NCBI RefSeq assembly: GCF_023612095.1 | Contig: NZ_CP086235.1 | Location: 4,103,501-4,167,500 of the forward strand | Origin: Cytobacillus firmus | GTDB lineage: Bacteria > Bacillota > Bacilli > Bacillales > Cytobacillaceae | DNA length: 64,000 nt | Direction of reading: 5' to 3' | In this document: positions 60,601 through 64,000 of the stretch, piece after piece | Numbering within the stretch: the first letter of the stretch is position 1 | Layout: each line of letters starts with the position of its first letter | The notes under the pieces: model-generated | Database searches by the model: none | What the model was told of the DNA's origin: nothing | What the model saw: only the letters and a program-made list of their open reading frames with translations | Program-made: the position numbers and the translations under genes

Positions 60601-62241
60601 TTGGGCTTATATGTGATCATCAGCCTTATTTGGGTATTCGGAACGAATTATCTTTTGCATATGCTTGAGCCTTCTTCTCTTGTCAGTTTTCTATTCAGAG
60701 CAAAAGAATTTCTGTACATCATCGCTACAGGGTGGCTGCTCTATTATTTTATTGGCAAAAGAGATGAGCTCAGCGCCTCAAGAGAAGATGAAAAGCGCCT
60801 TTCCACTTTAATCAATTCAATGGTGGACTTTGTTAATTTCAAAGACGGTCAAGGCCGCTGGATTGAGTCTAATGAATTTGGACTTAAACTATTCAATCTC
60901 GAAAACGTCGATTATAAAGGCAAGAAGGACTCTGAGCTGGCCGAGTACACTGATTTTTATGCAGATGCACTTCGCTACTGCGAAACTTCAGATGAAGAAA
61001 CCTGGAGAAACGGTAAAATTACCCGCCTTGAAGAGGTTATTCCTTTGCCTGATGGAACCGAAAAAACGTTCGATACAATTAAAGTACCGCTATTCCATGC
61101 AGACGGAAGCCGCAAAGGACTGGTTATTATCGGCCGGGACATTACAGAAAGAAAGCATGTGGAGAAGCTTCTTGCTGAAAGCCAGCAGCAATATAAATCA
61201 CTGTTTGAATATAATACCGAGATTGTCTTTATGACAGACCTTCACGGCACACTTACGAAAGTTAATCCACAATTCAAAGCCGTGACAGGATACAGCCCTG
61301 ATGAAACATTGGGCAAAAAAATCAATGAAATCATACCTGTCCCTTATAAAATGAAGGCCATAAAGGATTTTACAGACATCCTGGAGGATAAACAGCCAAA
61401 GACCTGTGAGTTTGAGTTCAATCATAAAGATGGAAGCAAACTCACTATTCAATGCACTGCCCTTCCGCTTATTGTGAACGGCCAAATTGCCGGAGTTATC
61501 GGATATGGAAAAGATGTGACAAAGCTCCGTCAGGCTGAAGAAAGACTCCGCCGCACCGAAAAGCTTTCTGTGGTTGGCGAGCTTTCTGCAAGTGTGGCAC
61601 ATGAAATCAGAAACCCTCTGACATCTTTAAAAGGCTTTGTGCAGCTGATGCAGCTGGAAGATGAAAAGCATCAGTTCTATTATCAGATCATGCAGGAAGA
61701 ACTCGACCGGATCAACCATATTGTCGGCGAGCTTCTGCTCCTTGCCAAGCCTCAGGACATTTGTTTTACAAAGGCAGATGTTCAAAAAATCCTGTTTAAT
61801 GTCATTTCGCTTTTAAAAACTGAAGCCAGCATGCACAATGTCCAGATTGAATTTCTGTTAAAATCGGATGTGTTTATGATTGAATGTGAACCCAATCAGC
61901 TAAAGCAGCTTTTTATTAATATCATAAAAAATGCCATCGAGGCATCTAAAGATGGCGGCAAAGTAACCGTTACACTTCTGGCGGATGACCACCAGCTGAC
62001 TATCCTGGTTAAGGATACCGGCTGCGGCATGTCGGAAGATCGCCTGAATAAAATCGGTGAACCTTTTTATTCTTCCAAGGAGAAGGGAACAGGTCTCGGG
62101 CTCACAGTCAGCTTTAAGATTGTCCAATCCCATAATGGTTCCATTCATTTCAATAGTGAGAAAGAGAAAGGAACAGAAGCTGTCATCAAGCTTCCTGTAA
62201 GGAAACAAACACCTGCTCCTGAAACTGAATTAACCGTTTAA
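60601..62241 (+). CDS. PAS-domain sensor histidine kinase (sporulation-kinase-like)
   Basis: A 546-residue kinase with two N-terminal membrane helices (about 3-20 and 27-51), PAS 1 (65-180), PAS 2 (195-310), HisKA with the phospho-histidine at 334 (SVAHEIRNPLTSLKGF) and an ATPase domain (GCGMSEDRLNKIGEPFYSSKEKGTGLGL). No response regulator is adjacent, as in Kin-type sporulation kinases. The TTG at 60601 lacks a good site. An ATG at 60584, after AAAGGAG, would lead in frame (MNKKKVLGLYV) if the A7 run at 60590-60596 had one more A. Confidence 0.88.
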   Translation: MGLYVIISLIWVFGTNYLLHMLEPSSLVSFLFRAKEFLYIIATGWLLYYFIGKRDELSASREDEKRLSTLINSMVDFVNFKDGQGRWIESNEFGLKLFNLENVDYKGKKDSELAEYTDFYADALRYCETSDEETWRNGKITRLEEVIPLPDGTEKTFDTIKVPLFHADGSRKGLVIIGRDITERKHVEKLLAESQQQYKSLFEYNTEIVFMTDLHGTLTKVNPQFKAVTGYSPDETLGKKINEIIPVPYKMKAIKDFTDILEDKQPKTCEFEFNHKDGSKLTIQCTALPLIVNGQIAGVIGYGKDVTKLRQAEERLRRTEKLSVVGELSASVAHEIRNPLTSLKGFVQLMQLEDEKHQFYYQIMQEELDRINHIVGELLLLAKPQDICFTKADVQKILFNVISLLKTEASMHNVQIEFLLKSDVFMIECEPNQLKQLFINIIKNAIEASKDGGKVTVTLLADDHQLTILVKDTGCGMSEDRLNKIGEPFYSSKEKGTGLGLTVSFKIVQSHNGSIHFNSEKEKGTEAVIKLPVRKQTPAPETELTV

Positions 62242-62248
62242 ACAGCAA

Positions 62249-62290
62249 AAGAGCGATGTTCAATCAAACGTTTGATTGAACATCGCTCTT
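62249..62290. repeat. Dispersed palindrome, copy 5, extended to 42 bp and acting as terminator
   Basis: The 20-bp core (62260-62279) sits inside perfect arms AAGAGCGATGT and ACATCGCTCTT, giving a 42-bp perfect palindrome between convergent genes, with T-rich and A-rich flanks. It probably ends transcription both ways. Confidence 0.92.
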
Positions 62291-62293
62291 CTT

Positions 62294-63460
62294 TTAATTC
62301 CCCTTAATCTCCAGCAGCTTTACTCTTAAGTTATTTTCCATATTAGCCAGGTCGTGTTCTGCCTGCCGGCGCTTATTCCTGCCTTCTTCCTGGATCCTTA
62401 AGGTTTCTTCAAGAGTAGAGATCAAATTCTCCTGTGTTTTCTTTAACGTTTCGATATCGACAAGGCCCCGCTCATTTTCACGTGCCGTTTCTATTGTATT
62501 CACTTTAAGCATCTCCGCATTTTTTAATAGAAGATCATTTGTGGTTTTTGAAACCTTCTTCTGGGCTTCGACTGCATGGCGCTGGCGTAGCAGTGTCAAG
62601 GCAATGGCCACCTGATTTTTCCAAAGCGGGATGGCAGTCATGATGGAAGACTGGATTTTTTCAACCAATGCCTGATTGGTATTCTGTATCAGGCGGATCT
62701 GCGGCGCACTTTGAATCGTTATTTCACGGCTCAGCTTCAAGTCATAAAGGCGCTTATCCAGGCGATCGGCAAACTGGATCATATCGTTTACTTCCTGGAA
62801 TTTCATCTGATCATTTGACTCTTCTGCCTTCTTTTTCAGCTCGGGAATCGTCTTTTCATGAAGCTCCTCAAGCTTTAGTTCTCCAGCTGCAATATAAACA
62901 TTTAACGCATGAAAATACTCTTTATTATTATCATAGAGCTTATCTAACATGACAATGTCGGAAAGAAGCGCATTCTTGCTTCTCTCCAATTTGACGCTGA
63001 TGCGGTCGATTTGAGCTCCTGTTTTCTGATATTTGGACAAGACTTCCTGAACAGAACCCGAAATCTTTCCGAACATACGCGCAAAAAAGGATGATTTCTC
63101 CGGCTTCAGCTCATCCGGATTCACATCGCTGAATTTTTTCATCAGATCATTAATAATCGTCCCTACTTCACCAACGTCCTTTTTCTGAACATGCTCAAGC
63201 ATAGTATGGGAGAACGATAACAGCTTTGATTGAGCTGGTGTTCCGTAAGAGATCATTGCCTGATGATTGGCCGGATCGATTTGCTTTGCAAGCTGATAGG
63301 CCTTTTCGCGGTTTTCTTCCGGAATTACATCTATCAGCCTTGTCCGCTTTTCCGATTGCAGCGGCGAGGAAGCAGGCTGCTGATTTTCCCCAAAAGGATC
63401 TGCCAGCAAATCCTCCATTAAATCAGTGTTTTTTAACAGGGATGGTTTTTCTTCAGTCAT
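62294..63460 (-). CDS. yaaN: TelA family toxic-anion resistance protein (YaaN)
   Basis: A 388-residue, mostly helical cytosolic protein of the TelA/KlaA family ([54 protein letters not shown]). Members are linked to tellurite and envelope stress, but the mechanism is unclear. The order with the XpaC-like gene (4-base ATGA overlap) matches the B. subtilis xpaC-yaaN pair. It adds to the TerC and TerD-TerB genes in this window. Confidence 0.92.
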   Translation of the reverse strand: MTEEKPSLLKNTDLMEDLLADPFGENQQPASSPLQSEKRTRLIDVIPEENREKAYQLAKQIDPANHQAMISYGTPAQSKLLSFSHTMLEHVQKKDVGEVGTIINDLMKKFSDVNPDELKPEKSSFFARMFGKISGSVQEVLSKYQKTGAQIDRISVKLERSKNALLSDIVMLDKLYDNNKEYFHALNVYIAAGELKLEELHEKTIPELKKKAEESNDQMKFQEVNDMIQFADRLDKRLYDLKLSREITIQSAPQIRLIQNTNQALVEKIQSSIMTAIPLWKNQVAIALTLLRQRHAVEAQKKVSKTTNDLLLKNAEMLKVNTIETARENERGLVDIETLKKTQENLISTLEETLRIQEEGRNKRRQAEHDLANMENNLRVKLLEIKGN

Positions 63461-64000
63461 TTTAATCTCCTGCTTTCATCATGAATTCTTGATTCTTTTA
63501 TCTTCTCAATCGAATTCCTGGCAACATCAATTTCAAGATGAAGCTGATCAATATCTTCCGCGATAACCCGGTGAAGATCTTCCTCCACATGATGGGTAAG
63601 TGCATCAAGTGTACGTCTCGTTTCCTGGAGGGACTGATCCAGTTCACGCGATTTTCTCGGCTGGGAAGATAGAAAGACATACTTTTCCGCCAGCTCCACA
63701 GCAGAATCCAAATGGGAAAAATAAAACTGCTCCGCCTGATAAAACCGTTTCGGCTCATTTCTGGTCAGTCTGTAAATCCTCCTCGTCACCCTCATGAACT
63801 CCATGCGCTGCTTCAGCGTCGGGAAATGACGAATCGAGAACATCGCTTTATGCAGACGGGTTATTTTGCGGCGCGCCTCATCAAGATTTCGCTTTATATA
63901 TTGGTATTCCCTTTTCGTCAATCCATGCTTTTTCAAAAAGCGGCGGCGCTGAATCAATCCCCCGGCCCAATAAGTGAGCAGCCCGGCTCCAGCTCCATAA
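63457..64000 (-). CDS. xpaC: XpaC family protein, partial at the right edge
   Basis: The visible 181 codons have no start yet: the frame stays open to base 64000 with a hydrophobic [15 protein letters not shown] stretch before [21 protein letters not shown]. The rest is helical with [21 protein letters not shown] and [20 protein letters not shown], typical of XpaC, a protein named for phosphatase-like activity on indolyl phosphate. It overlaps yaaN by four bases. The N-terminal membrane part lies outside the window. Confidence 0.85.
   Translation of the reverse strand, partial: YGAGAGLLTYWAGGLIQRRRFLKKHGLTKREYQYIKRNLDEARRKITRLHKAMFSIRHFPTLKQRMEFMRVTRRIYRLTRNEPKRFYQAEQFYFSHLDSAVELAEKYVFLSSQPRKSRELDQSLQETRRTLDALTHHVEEDLHRVIAEDIDQLHLEIDVARNSIEKIKESRIHDESRRLK

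Overview
The window reads as a chromosomal segment of a Gram-positive, low-to-moderate-GC member of the Bacillaceae (Bacillus/Cytobacillus/Mesobacillus type). Evidence: strong AGGAGG-type ribosome binding sites with frequent TTG/GTG starts, Fur boxes of the 7-1-7 type, TPP, glycine and Mn2+ (yybP-ykoY) riboswitches, FbpB-type small basic proteins, and orthologues of HmoA, YdbD, TenA, ThiW, PurU, YclM, RsbY/RsbM/RsbK, YwaD, XpaC and YaaN. Genus and species cannot be fixed from the sequence alone.

Layout. 1-15.5 kb is an iron island: two IucA/IucC-type siderophore synthetase genes (the second frameshifted and cut by the left edge), a siderophore-binding lipoprotein, an AraC regulator fused to a siderophore-binding domain (Btr-like), a FecCD permease pair, a heme monooxygenase, an MFS carrier, a ferredoxin-NADP reductase, and a complete second uptake set (ATPase, lipoprotein, two permeases). 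Six Fur-box-like sites lie in its promoters. The first permease pair has no ATPase of its own, so the single ATPase at 11.6 kb may energise both. 15.5-24.2 kb holds a Mn catalase and an unusual oligopeptide-type ABC transporter: a fused double ATPase, two permeases with long N-terminal membrane extensions, and a binding lipoprotein whose two lobes are in swapped order (apparent circular permutation). 24-36 kb has vitamin and metal genes under riboswitches (tenA and thiW with TPP; an FbpB-like gene plus terC with Mn2+; purU with a tandem glycine switch), a DUF302 gene behind a CsoR-like site, a lactate-oxidase-family enzyme and several tiny membrane or basic proteins. 37-44 kb has aspartokinase and then an RsbY-RsbM-RsbK module (sigma-B activation as known in the Bacillus cereus group), with a sigma-B-like promoter before rsbY. 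44-64 kb carries a TPR-dynamin GTPase, MFS and EamA carriers, glutaminyl-tRNA synthetase (unusual for Bacilli), a TerD-zinc ribbon-TerB protein, metabolic and secreted enzymes, a PAS histidine kinase, and the xpaC-yaaN (TelA) pair.

Repeats. A 20-bp perfect palindrome occurs five times, always between genes. A 220-bp MITE-like element with GGCT-type terminal inverted repeats occurs three times; two copies are flanked by perfect 8-bp target duplications and one carries an extra 60 bp. Two different intergenic arrays of short motifs repeat every 19-21 bp.

Quality note. Four otherwise intact conserved genes are each put out of frame by one missing base in a homopolymer run (near 1259, 35212, 55849 and 60590). 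The shared pattern suggests under-called homopolymers in the assembly rather than four true pseudogenes.
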